Shown here: piece after piece, positions 1-6,879 of the stretch
How the letters are laid out: the number at the start of each line of letters is the position of its first letter
Numbering within the stretch: the stretch's first letter is position 1
Assembly: GCA_009785015.1 (NCBI GenBank)
Contig: WQXD01000097.1
Coordinates: forward strand, 1 to 10,972
DNA: 10,972 nucleotides
Source: Oscillospiraceae bacterium
GTDB taxonomy: Bacteria; Bacillota_A; Clostridia; Oscillospirales; WRJC01
Reading direction: 5' to 3'
The notes under the pieces: generated by a model
What the model saw: the letters and a program-made list of their open reading frames with translations, nothing else
What the model was told of the DNA's origin: nothing
Database searches by the model: none
Made by a program: the position numbers and the translations under genes

Positions 1-34
1 AAAGTCGTATACTCATTATAAGCCACAAGGGCGT

Positions 35-280
35 TCAGATTTCGGCTTTGACTTCTTTTATGCATTTGGGGCAGATATTTTTTTCCTTGAATTTTTTCAA
101 CTCGGTGGATGAACCGCAGAAAACACAGCATGTTCCCCACTTTTTTAACATTATCATATCGTCCTTCGCGAATATTTCAACTGCGTCCTTTTCATTGAGG
201 TCAAAAATCTTGCGCATTTCGGCGGGCAGTACCACCCTTCCAAGTTCGTCTATCCGTCTGACAATTCCTGTCGATTTCAT
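35..280 (-). CDS. AbrB/SpoVT-fold transcriptional regulator with C-terminal zinc ribbon
   Basis: An 81-residue protein. Residues 1-47 match the swapped-hairpin AbrB DNA-binding domain: MKSTGIVRRIDELGRVVLPA is the typical opening of AbrB, Abh and SpoVT N-termini, followed by EMRKIF and an acidic strand. Residues 51-73 carry two Cys pairs (C52-x-x-C55 and C70-x-x-C73, plus C51) that look like a small zinc ribbon, a combination seen in Clostridia AbrB-like proteins. Such proteins normally bind AT-rich promoters as dimers or tetramers and act as transition-state or local regulators. The start at 280 is chosen because AGGAGG sits 7 nt upstream; a longer in-frame extension to 355 would run through the ribosome binding site and the promoter. 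The gene is divergent from the ROK kinase, so it may regulate itself and that neighbour; this is inference. The targets are unknown. The downstream end lies 34 nt from the window edge, with no visible terminator. Confidence 0.9.
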   Translation of the reverse strand: MKSTGIVRRIDELGRVVLPAEMRKIFDLNEKDAVEIFAKDDMIMLKKWGTCCVFCGSSTELKKFKEKNICPKCIKEVKAEI

Positions 281-287
281 AAAATTT

Positions 288-293
288 CCTCCT
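288..293 (-). promoter_or_regulatory. Ribosome binding site deciding the AbrB-like start
   Basis: The minus strand reads AGGAGG, followed by 7 nt and then ATG at 280. This perfect Shine-Dalgarno sequence fixes the start of the AbrB-like gene and rules out the longer in-frame reading from 355. Confidence 0.85.
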
Positions 294-297
294 GCTT

Positions 298-326
298 TTG
301 GATTCGCTGTTTTTATCATATAGAAT
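298..326 (+). promoter_or_regulatory. Possible weak promoter for the ROK kinase
   Basis: TTGGAT (298-303, 3 of 6 matches to the -35), a 17-nt spacer and TAGAAT (321-326, 5 of 6 matches to the -10) would place the start near 333 and give a leader of about 64 nt. It abuts the divergent AbrB-gene promoter, with the two -10 elements side by side, so the two could compete for polymerase. The -35 is poor and the call is tentative. Confidence 0.3.
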
Positions 327-355
327 AATTTACCATAAATTTCAACTTTTGTCAA
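327..355 (-). promoter_or_regulatory. Predicted sigma-A promoter of the AbrB-like gene
   Basis: On the minus strand a perfect -35 TTGACA (355-350) is followed by a 17-nt spacer and TAAATT (332-327), a 4-of-6 match to the -10. TGG directly before the -10 gives an extended TGn element. Transcription would begin near 320, leaving a leader of about 40 nt. The -35 and spacing are strong and the -10 is weak, so this may be a promoter that needs or tolerates regulation. Confidence 0.5.
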
Positions 356-377
356 GCCGTAAATTTAAAATTTTATA

Positions 378-384
378 TAAGGAG
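378..384 (+). promoter_or_regulatory. Ribosome binding site of the ROK kinase, long spacing
   Basis: TAAGGAG lies 12 nt before the ATG at 397, longer than the usual 5-9 nt. The intervening stretch is only A and T after a single C. It supports the start at 397, where the conserved ROK N-terminus begins, but predicts modest initiation. Confidence 0.6.
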
Positions 385-396
385 CAAAAAATTTTT

Positions 397-1278
397 ATGA
401 ATATACTCGGAATCGATATAGGCGGTTCAAAAGTCGCCGCCGGTATAATCGACAAAAGCGGAGCGGTGCTCTGCGAAAAGAAAGAACAGCTGCCCCCCGG
501 AACCGACGCCGGTTCGCTTTTATCGGCCATCGAAAATATATGCGGCAAAATAACAAACGGATATGACTTTGAAAAAATCGGAATAACGATACCCGGCCTC
601 GCCGACGCCAAAAACGGAATATGGGTCTACGCCCCGTTTTCGGGCATAAGAAATTTTCCGATAGCGGAAAAAATAAGCGGCATATATAAAAAGCAGGTTC
701 ATATAGAAAACGATGTGAACGCCTGCGCCGTGGCGGAAAAGCGTTTTGGCTGCTGCGGTAAAGTGGACGATTTTATCTGGATAACGGTCAGCAACGGAAT
801 CGGTGGCAGCGTGTTCGCAAATGGCCGGCTTTATTCGGGATACGGCGGCAACGCCGGGGAAATAGGGCATATAAAAGTGAGCGAGGACGAAAATTTTTTG
901 TGCGGGTGCGGCGATTACGGCTGCGCGGAGGCGGTGGCCGCGGGCCCGGGCATAACAAAACGCCATGGAAAAAATCTTTCCGCGGAACAGATCGCAGCCC
1001 TGGCGCGCTCGGGGGACTTTGCCGCGGGCGAAGTCATGAGGGAAACGGGTTATTATATCGGCAAGGCGCTTTCCGCCGCCGTCAATATGTTAAATCCGGA
1101 AATGGCCGTTTTCGGCGGGGGCGTTTCGCAGAGTTTCGATTTGATTCTGCCGGGAATAAAAGAGGCGATGCAAAGGTATATGTTCAAATCCGCGAATAAA
1201 GATATAAAGCTGTCTCAAACCGCCCTCGCCTATAACGCCGCGCTCATAGGGGCGGCGGCGATATGTTTTGGGTATTAG
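397..1278 (+). CDS. ROK-family sugar kinase (glucokinase-like)
   Basis: A 293-residue protein of normal ROK length. The N-terminal phosphate-binding motif DIGGSK is at 7-12. The sugar-binding and catalytic segment ENDVNA is at 105-110, with D107 the likely catalytic base. GNAGEIGH is at 151-158, followed by the ROK zinc motif CGCGDYGCAEA at 169-179; H158, C169, C171 and C176 are the expected zinc ligands, all present. A second nucleotide-binding glycine run, FGGGV, is at 239-243. ROK proteins phosphorylate hexoses such as glucose, N-acetylmannosamine, fructose or allose with ATP. No N-terminal helix-turn-helix is present, so this is a cytosolic kinase and not a NagC/XylR-type repressor. The exact sugar cannot be read from the sequence. 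The start at 397 is chosen for family fit; an in-frame extension to 298 is non-homologous and covers the promoter region. The last 35 nt overlap tail-to-tail with the methyltransferase gene. Confidence 0.93.
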   Translation: MNILGIDIGGSKVAAGIIDKSGAVLCEKKEQLPPGTDAGSLLSAIENICGKITNGYDFEKIGITIPGLADAKNGIWVYAPFSGIRNFPIAEKISGIYKKQVHIENDVNACAVAEKRFGCCGKVDDFIWITVSNGIGGSVFANGRLYSGYGGNAGEIGHIKVSEDENFLCGCGDYGCAEAVAAGPGITKRHGKNLSAEQIAALARSGDFAAGEVMRETGYYIGKALSAAVNMLNPEMAVFGGGVSQSFDLILPGIKEAMQRYMFKSANKDIKLSQTALAYNAALIGAAAICFGY

Positions 1279-2404
1279 GCGAAAGTAAATCATAGAGTTT
1301 CTGGCTTGTTTTGAACTTTGCCAGCGTCGCTTCGAGTTCGCTTCTGATTTTTGATTTATCCGGGCTGTTTTTTGTTTTTTTCGCCCTGATCAGAAGATTT
1401 TTCGGAGAATGCGAAATATCCACGAATTCTATCAGCTCCGTTTTGTAGTTTTGCAGCTCCAGAATATTGCACCTCACCGCATTTGTCAGAAGCGCCGAAA
1501 AACGCTCCTTTACTATTCCGTATTTTAAAATATTGGTCATGGGCGAGATTTCGATGCGGGAGTTTAGTTCGTGTTCGCAGCAAGGCGCGGCGAATATGAG
1601 CTCCGAGTTCCATTTCACCGCGTTGTACAGCGCGTGATCTGTGGCCGTGTCGCAGCCGTGCAGCGAAACCACCACGTCCGGCGCGGTTTTCGGCTCATAC
1701 CCCTCTATGTCGGCGGCTTCAAAGAACAAGCTTTTGTATCCGTATTTTTTCGCCAGCGCGCCGCACTCCCCCACCACTTTTTCTTTTAGATCCACTCCGG
1801 TTATATTTATATGGCTCTCGGGGAATTTTTTTATGTTTGCGAAATAATGATACAAAATAAAAGTGAGGTATGATTTTCCGCATCCGAAATCTATCACATT
1901 TATTTTGCCCTGTTTTTTATATATCTCGTCCAATTTTTCGGACATATCGTCAAAAAGCTCGACGAATCTGTTGATTTGCCTGAATTTGTCGTACATGCTG
2001 TTTGCGATTTTGCCTTCTTTCGTGAATATGCCGAGCTCGGCAAAAACGGGAACGTCGTCCCCTTGGCCGATTATATAGTTTTTTTCGCGGTTATGGCCGG
2101 AATTGGCCGGAATTGCCGGTTCGTTTTTGGCTTTATGAAATGATATTTCCCCGTTTTTGTTGAAAGCTATATAATGCGCCCCGGTCAGAAATATTTCGGC
2201 CCTTTTGTATTTTTGAATTTGTTCGCCGAAAAAATCACTCAAATCTTCGAGCGGGACATTTTCGTGAAAAGCCTGATTGTTCAAAATGCGTTCGAATTGA
2301 ATGTATTCTTTTTTTTTGATTTCCACTTTCCGCCCTTTCAGCGCCGTTTCGTTTTTATCCAACGGCGGCGAAAATATGATTTTTTGAGTTTCGCCGAAAT
2401 CCAT
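1244..2404 (-). CDS. SAM-dependent methyltransferase, METTL25/RRNAD1-like (Methyltransf_32 type)
   Basis: A 386-residue cytosolic protein. Residues 1-160 form an N-terminal region without a motif I recognise. The Rossmann methyltransferase core follows: motif I VIDFGCGKSYL at 170-180, motif II acidic residue in GVDLK at 203-207, SLHGCDTATD at 247-256, and APCCEHEL at 273-280. The Cys-Cys-x-His-Glu signature with an upstream LHGCD is characteristic of the Methyltransf_32 group, which includes human METTL25B/RRNAD1 and GSTCD and has bacterial members of mostly unknown substrate. The C-terminal tail from about 343 is charged, probably helical, and ends in a proline-rich stretch encoded opposite the ROK kinase. 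The gene is last in the minus-strand block, 11 nt after the exporter stop. AGGGG lies 8 nt before the ATG, straddling that stop, so coupling is likely. The methyl acceptor, perhaps RNA or a small molecule, is unknown. Confidence 0.85.
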   Translation of the reverse strand: MDFGETQKIIFSPPLDKNETALKGRKVEIKKKEYIQFERILNNQAFHENVPLEDLSDFFGEQIQKYKRAEIFLTGAHYIAFNKNGEISFHKAKNEPAIPANSGHNREKNYIIGQGDDVPVFAELGIFTKEGKIANSMYDKFRQINRFVELFDDMSEKLDEIYKKQGKINVIDFGCGKSYLTFILYHYFANIKKFPESHINITGVDLKEKVVGECGALAKKYGYKSLFFEAADIEGYEPKTAPDVVVSLHGCDTATDHALYNAVKWNSELIFAAPCCEHELNSRIEISPMTNILKYGIVKERFSALLTNAVRCNILELQNYKTELIEFVDISHSPKNLLIRAKKTKNSPDKSKIRSELEATLAKFKTSQKLYDLLSPNTQNISPPPL

Positions 2405-2415
2405 TTTTGTCGCCC

Positions 2416-4236
2416 CTATATTTTAATTTCGTCTTCGAACTGCCGCGTGTACAATTCGAAATACTTTCCCTTTGCTTTCATCAATTGGATGTGGGAGCCC
2501 CTTTCGATTATTTTGCCGTCGTGCACGAGCAAAATCGTGTCCGCGCTTTTTATCGTGGACAGCCTGTGCGCTATCACAAACGAAGTCCTGCCCAACAGCA
2601 AAGTGGTTATCGCGTTTTGAATGAGCCGCTCAGTTTCGGTATCGACCGAACTGGTGGCTTCATCGAGTATGAATATACGCGGATCGACCAATACCGCCCG
2701 GGCGAGCGAAATCAATTGTTTTTGCCCCGTTGAGAGCTTGTCCCCGCCCTCTCCGACGTCCGCCTCCCATTTTCCATCGAGCGTCTCGATTATTTTGTCT
2801 GCTGAAATCAATTTCGCCGCGGTTATCACTTCTTCGTCGGTCGCGTCCAATTTGCCGTATTTGATGTTTTCTTTTACCGTTCCCGAAAACAAATGCGGAT
2901 TTTGCAGCACATATCCCAAATGGCTGTGAAGCCAAAGCTGGCTCCTTTCCCTTATATCCTTGCCGTCGATCAATATTTTGCCGCCCGTCGGCTCGTAAAA
3001 ACGGCAGAGCAGATTCACGAGCGTCGATTTGCCCGCTCCGGTCTCCCCCACTATCGCCACGCATTCTCCCGCTTTCACCGTCAGGTTGAAATGCTCGAAA
3101 ATGTTTACCGTGGTCTCCGGATAACTGAAAGTGACGTCCGAAAATTCTATATCGCCCGTGAGTTTTTCCCAGTTTTCGCGCTTCGGGAAAAAATTGTCCC
3201 CGTATTTTTTCATCACTTCGGGGGAATCGATGATTTCCGGCGCCGTTTCAAGCAATTTTGTGACCCGCTCGACGTTTACCTGAGCCGCCACAAAATCCGT
3301 GATTGTGGCCGCTATCTGCTGTATCGGGTTGAATATGTCGAGCGAATAGCTTATAAAGGCGGAGAGGGTGCCGATAGGCAGCGCGTAAGCCGCGCCCTTT
3401 AATATATTGCTGCCGCCGGAATAAATGATAAAAGCGGTGGCAATGGCGCCCGCGGAAAATATCAGCGGATAATAGACGGACCTGAGCCTTGCCGATTGTG
3501 TGGTGCGTTTTTTCAGGTCTTTGGTTATGGACATGAATTCGCCGTGATTCTGATCCTCTATCACGAGGGTTTTGGTGGTTTTTGCCCCCACTATCCCCTC
3601 ATTCATCGCCGCGGTCATTTTTGAGTTTATTTTTCTGGCGGCGCGGTTTGTTCTAAGTATCCTGATTTGAAAAAAGGAAGTGATGCCCGCAAGCAGAGGT
3701 ATAATCGCCAGAACTATCAGCGCCATGCGCCAGTCAAGGGCGAACATCGCGATAAATGCCCCGATTACAAACGCGCCTCCCCATATGAAATCGACCAAAG
3801 ACCAGGCGATCCGGTCCCCGATCAGCCCCGTGTCCGACATCGTCCTCGCCATGAGATAGCCCACCGGGGTTTTGTTGTAATATGAAAAAGGCAGGGTCTG
3901 CAAATGATAAAACACCGAACGGCGTATATCCTTGCCCATGTTTATCTCCACCGCGGCGGCCAGGCGCACAAATGCCCTCACCACAATCCCCTGCGAAACA
4001 AACGCGAAACACAAAAGCGATATGAAAACGGGAAAACCGTCCATAGTTTTATATCTGATGAAATTGTTTATGGCATACCTCAGAAAAAGCGGATATGAAA
4101 TGTCGCAGAGCGAACAATAAATCATCAGCGCCGCTATCAATATGATTTTTTTCTTATATGGTTTTGCAAACGGGAGGATATTTTTCCAAACGCCGATCGA
4201 AAACGGGGCGTTGTAATCCTCATCCTGATAATCCAT
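2416..4236 (-). CDS. ABC exporter half-transporter, catalytic-Glu subunit (YheH/BmrD-like)
   Basis: A 606-residue fused exporter. Residues 30-310 form a six-helix membrane domain (helices near 31-50, 68-90, 148-166, 170-186, 255-272 and 285-303). The nucleotide-binding domain spans about 361-600: Walker A GETGAGKST at 397-405, Q-loop Q445, signature LSTGQKQ at 501-507, Walker B IFILDE at 521-526 with catalytic E526, D-loop SSVD at 529-532, and H-loop H557. The signature has Thr where LSGGQ has its first Gly, the deviation expected on the partner that completes a degenerate site. Together with the neighbour upstream it should form a heterodimeric type IV exporter of the BmrCD, LmrCD and TM287/288 class, pumping hydrophobic compounds, drugs or peptides out of the cell. 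The start at 4236 is secured by the strong ribosome binding site GGGAGGTGA 3 nt upstream. It begins 24 nt after the partner's stop. The substrate is unknown. Confidence 0.92.
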   Translation of the reverse strand: MDYQDEDYNAPFSIGVWKNILPFAKPYKKKIILIAALMIYCSLCDISYPLFLRYAINNFIRYKTMDGFPVFISLLCFAFVSQGIVVRAFVRLAAAVEINMGKDIRRSVFYHLQTLPFSYYNKTPVGYLMARTMSDTGLIGDRIAWSLVDFIWGGAFVIGAFIAMFALDWRMALIVLAIIPLLAGITSFFQIRILRTNRAARKINSKMTAAMNEGIVGAKTTKTLVIEDQNHGEFMSITKDLKKRTTQSARLRSVYYPLIFSAGAIATAFIIYSGGSNILKGAAYALPIGTLSAFISYSLDIFNPIQQIAATITDFVAAQVNVERVTKLLETAPEIIDSPEVMKKYGDNFFPKRENWEKLTGDIEFSDVTFSYPETTVNIFEHFNLTVKAGECVAIVGETGAGKSTLVNLLCRFYEPTGGKILIDGKDIRERSQLWLHSHLGYVLQNPHLFSGTVKENIKYGKLDATDEEVITAAKLISADKIIETLDGKWEADVGEGGDKLSTGQKQLISLARAVLVDPRIFILDEATSSVDTETERLIQNAITTLLLGRTSFVIAHRLSTIKSADTILLVHDGKIIERGSHIQLMKAKGKYFELYTRQFEDEIKI

Positions 4237-4260
4237 AAGTCACCTCCCTTTTTTATTACA

Positions 4261-6099
4261 TCACCTGTACTCGTCCAGAACCGCCGACTGCAAGTCATAT
4301 ATGCGCCTGTATGTGCCTTCGCGCTCCAGCAATTCGCCGTGCGTGCCGTAATCCTCGATTTTGCCTTCGCGCAAAATCAATATGCGGTCCGAATGCATGA
4401 GGGTGTTTATCCTGTGGGATATTATGACGACGGCCGCTTCGGCCGTGTTTTGTTTTAACGCGGCCCTGATTTTCGCGTCGGTTTCGGTGTCCACCGCCGA
4501 AAGCGAATCGTCGAAAATCATCACGGGGGCCTTCTGCATCAGCATCCGCGCGATGGCGACCCTCTGTTTCTGCCCTCCCGACAAAGTGACTCCCCTCTCC
4601 CCCACAATCGTATCGTACTGTTCCGGAAAATCCATTATGGCCCCGTGAATGTTCGCCACCGCCGAAACATGATGCAGCTCCCGGGTTTCGGCGTCCGGGT
4701 TGGGCGAGGTTATATTTTGTTTTATCGTTTTTGAATACAAAAACGGTTCCTGCAGAACGAGCGCGATATTTTTTCTGACGTCGGCGAGCGGGATTTTATT
4801 GATATTTTCCCCATCTACCAAAATTTCCCCGCTTTTGCCGTCCAAATCATAGAGCCTTGTCAAAAGATAGCTCATAGTGGATTTTCCGCTGCCCGTCCCT
4901 CCCAGAATGCCCAATGTCCTGCCCTTTTCGAGCTCGAATGAAATATCTTCCAGAATGACCCTGTCTTCTTCGTTGTATTTGAAAGTCGCGTTTTTAAATT
5001 CTATTTTTCCGTATGTGCGGGCGCTGTTTTCGCTGAGGGCTATATCTTCGTGTTCCACGGACAATATCTCGTGTATCCTTTTGGACGACACGGTGGCTTT
5101 GCTGAAATTCGAAAGCGTTCGGCCGAGCCCGCGCACGGGCCATATGAGCATCGATGTATAGGCGTAAAACGATTGAAACGTGCCCACGCTTATACCTCCG
5201 CTGACGCATTTGTAGATCCCGAAAGCGAGCACCACCGCGAGCTGCAGCCCGCATATGACGTCGCTGAAACCCCAGTAATTGGCGAGCGCGTCGACTACGC
5301 GCATCGCTTTATCCGAGTAGAATTCGTTTTTTTTGTCAAAACGCTCCATTTCGCATTGTTCGCGCCCGAAAGCCCTCACCACGCGCACCCCGGTGAAATT
5401 TTCCTGCACCCCCGCCTGCAGCGCCCCTTCCGCTTCGTCCGCTTCCTTGAATTTTTTCGCTATGGAGCTGTAATAGAAAAAGCTGAACAAAAACAATACC
5501 GGCATCAGCATCACCGCCGAAAGCGTCATGGACGCGTCCATTGAAAGCATCATGGTCAGCGAAATCGTTATCGTGAAGAAGCTGCGCAGCATTTCGGGCA
5601 AATCGGTGGATAAAAAGTTTTTGATTGTATCGACGTCGGAAGTCGAGCGCTGGACTATATCCCCGGTTTGGTTTTTGACATGCCATGAAAAGGCGAGTTT
5701 TTGTATATGCGCGTACAATTTGTTTCTCAGGTTCATCGTCATGTATTCGGCGGCTTCCAAAACAAAATAACGCCTGCACATCGCAGTTATCGTTTCAATG
5801 ACAAAAATCCCGATAAAAAGCGCCGTCACTATCCAGAGGTTTTGCCTTAAATAATCTATGCCGCCGATATTTTCCACCGCATTTTTGAGATAATCCGGAA
5901 TTTTTTCATCTCCCAGGATATTGTCTATTACAAACCTTATGATCTGCGGGATCAGGTAATACAAAAAGAGCGCGGAAAATATGAAGAAAACCGCGAAAAC
6001 AATCTGCAGCCGCCGGCCTTTTGAAAGTTTGAAAATCATCGAGAACCTGCCGCCGGTTTCTTTTCTGTATATATCGTATTTGTTTTTTTTGTTTTTCAT
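4261..6099 (-). CDS. ABC exporter half-transporter, degenerate-Walker-B subunit (YheI/BmrC-like)
   Basis: A 612-residue fused exporter. The membrane domain spans about 30-330 (helices near 33-55, 88-108, 170-186, 192-210, 277-297 and 305-323). The nucleotide-binding domain has Walker A GGTGSGKST at 400-408, Q-loop Q450, canonical signature LSGGQKQR at 506-513, Walker B VMIFDD at 526-531, D-loop SAVD at 534-537, and H-loop H562. Position 531, normally the catalytic glutamate, is Asp, as in the non-hydrolytic subunits of heterodimeric exporters such as BmrC/YheI, LmrC and TM287. Its intact signature would complete the consensus ATP site of the partner encoded downstream. The ATG at 6099 follows the esterase stop by 7 nt and has no strong ribosome binding site; GGA lies within the esterase tail about 15 nt upstream, so translation probably depends on coupling. 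M21 is a possible alternative start, also without a good site. Confidence 0.92.
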   Translation of the reverse strand: MKNKKNKYDIYRKETGGRFSMIFKLSKGRRLQIVFAVFFIFSALFLYYLIPQIIRFVIDNILGDEKIPDYLKNAVENIGGIDYLRQNLWIVTALFIGIFVIETITAMCRRYFVLEAAEYMTMNLRNKLYAHIQKLAFSWHVKNQTGDIVQRSTSDVDTIKNFLSTDLPEMLRSFFTITISLTMMLSMDASMTLSAVMLMPVLFLFSFFYYSSIAKKFKEADEAEGALQAGVQENFTGVRVVRAFGREQCEMERFDKKNEFYSDKAMRVVDALANYWGFSDVICGLQLAVVLAFGIYKCVSGGISVGTFQSFYAYTSMLIWPVRGLGRTLSNFSKATVSSKRIHEILSVEHEDIALSENSARTYGKIEFKNATFKYNEEDRVILEDISFELEKGRTLGILGGTGSGKSTMSYLLTRLYDLDGKSGEILVDGENINKIPLADVRKNIALVLQEPFLYSKTIKQNITSPNPDAETRELHHVSAVANIHGAIMDFPEQYDTIVGERGVTLSGGQKQRVAIARMLMQKAPVMIFDDSLSAVDTETDAKIRAALKQNTAEAAVVIISHRINTLMHSDRILILREGKIEDYGTHGELLEREGTYRRIYDLQSAVLDEYR

Positions 6100-6106
6100 T
6101 ATGCAA

Positions 6107-6862
6107 TTATACTTTTTCCAAATTCAGCGTATTTATAAATTTCTCTATATATAAGTCCCAGTATTTCCATTGGTGGTCTCCGGGCGATTCTTCATAGGTA
6201 TAATCAAAGCCCAGATTTTGGATGAAGTTTTTGAATTTTTGATTGCTTCCATATAAAAAATCTTCCGTTCCGCAGTATTGGTAAAGCCGCGGCTTGGAGT
6301 CGAGTTGCGCCGTTTTTATTGCTGCGGTGAACAAATCGTTTATGCCGCCTTTGATTTTGTCGGCTCCGCCGGCGATCATTTCGATTTCTTTTTTGTTAAT
6401 ATTCGACGCGAAGTCGCTTTCGGGGTCCAAAGCCCCCGACAGGCTCGCCGCCGCCGAAAAAATATCGGGCCGGTTCAGAGCGCACTTGAAAGCGCCGAAT
6501 CCCCCCATGGACAATCCCGCGACAAAAGTTTCCTCGCGTTTATGCGAAAGCCTGAAAAATCTGCGTGAAATTTCAATCAGTTCCTCGCTTACAAATTTCC
6601 AATATTTATAGCCGCCGATTATACCCGGAAAATCGCTGTAAAAACTCTTTTGAACATCGGGCATAACGACAGCCAGCTTATACTCGCGGGCGTAACGCTC
6701 GACGGAAGTCCACCGCATCCACGCGGTGTGATTGTCGGTGTAGCCGTGAAGAAGATAGAGGGTGGGATATTCCCTGTTTGCGTCTTCCTCCGGCAAAATG
6801 ACGTTCATGCAAGTGGAGATATTTATCGCTTTCGAATAAAAATTGCATTCAAAAATTGCCAT
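6107..6862 (-). CDS. Alpha/beta-hydrolase esterase (esterase D / EstA / FrmB-like)
   Basis: A 251-residue protein of the Pfam Esterase family, whose members include tributyrin esterase EstA, feruloyl and acetylxylan esterases and S-formylglutathione hydrolase. Oxyanion segment LLHGYTDN is at 37-44; nucleophile elbow GLSMGG at 116-121 gives Ser118; the acid is probably D201 in GTEDFLY; the base is H230 in GDHQW. No signal peptide is visible, so it should act in the cytosol, for instance removing acyl groups from imported sugars. The start at 6862 is chosen because AAGGAGT lies 8 nt upstream and family homology begins at once; a longer in-frame reading to 7249 is only the opposite-frame shadow of the solute-binding gene. 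It is 17 nt after the solute-binding protein and 7 nt before the first exporter gene. The natural ester is unknown, and a detoxifying hydrolase is an alternative. Confidence 0.9.
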   Translation of the reverse strand: MAIFECNFYSKAINISTCMNVILPEEDANREYPTLYLLHGYTDNHTAWMRWTSVERYAREYKLAVVMPDVQKSFYSDFPGIIGGYKYWKFVSEELIEISRRFFRLSHKREETFVAGLSMGGFGAFKCALNRPDIFSAAASLSGALDPESDFASNINKKEIEMIAGGADKIKGGINDLFTAAIKTAQLDSKPRLYQYCGTEDFLYGSNQKFKNFIQNLGFDYTYEESPGDHQWKYWDLYIEKFINTLNLEKV

Positions 6863-6870
6863 TTTATCAA

Positions 6871-6877
6871 ACTCCTT
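6871..6877 (-). promoter_or_regulatory. Ribosome binding site deciding the esterase start
   Basis: AAGGAGT on the minus strand sits 8 nt before the ATG at 6862, inside the 17-nt gap after the solute-binding gene stop. It establishes the short, 251-residue reading of the esterase. Confidence 0.85.
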
Positions 6878-6879
6878 AA

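Noticed and set aside
349..379. A plus-strand promoter TTGTCA with TATATA for the ROK kinase
   Set aside because: The spacing is 19 nt and the transcript would start at about the ribosome binding site, leaving too short a leader; the TTGTCA overlaps the -35 of the divergent AbrB-gene promoter by complementarity.
520..966. A 148-codon minus-strand open frame opposite the ROK kinase
   Set aside because: Shadow of the kinase coding frame, with no ribosome binding site and no family resemblance.
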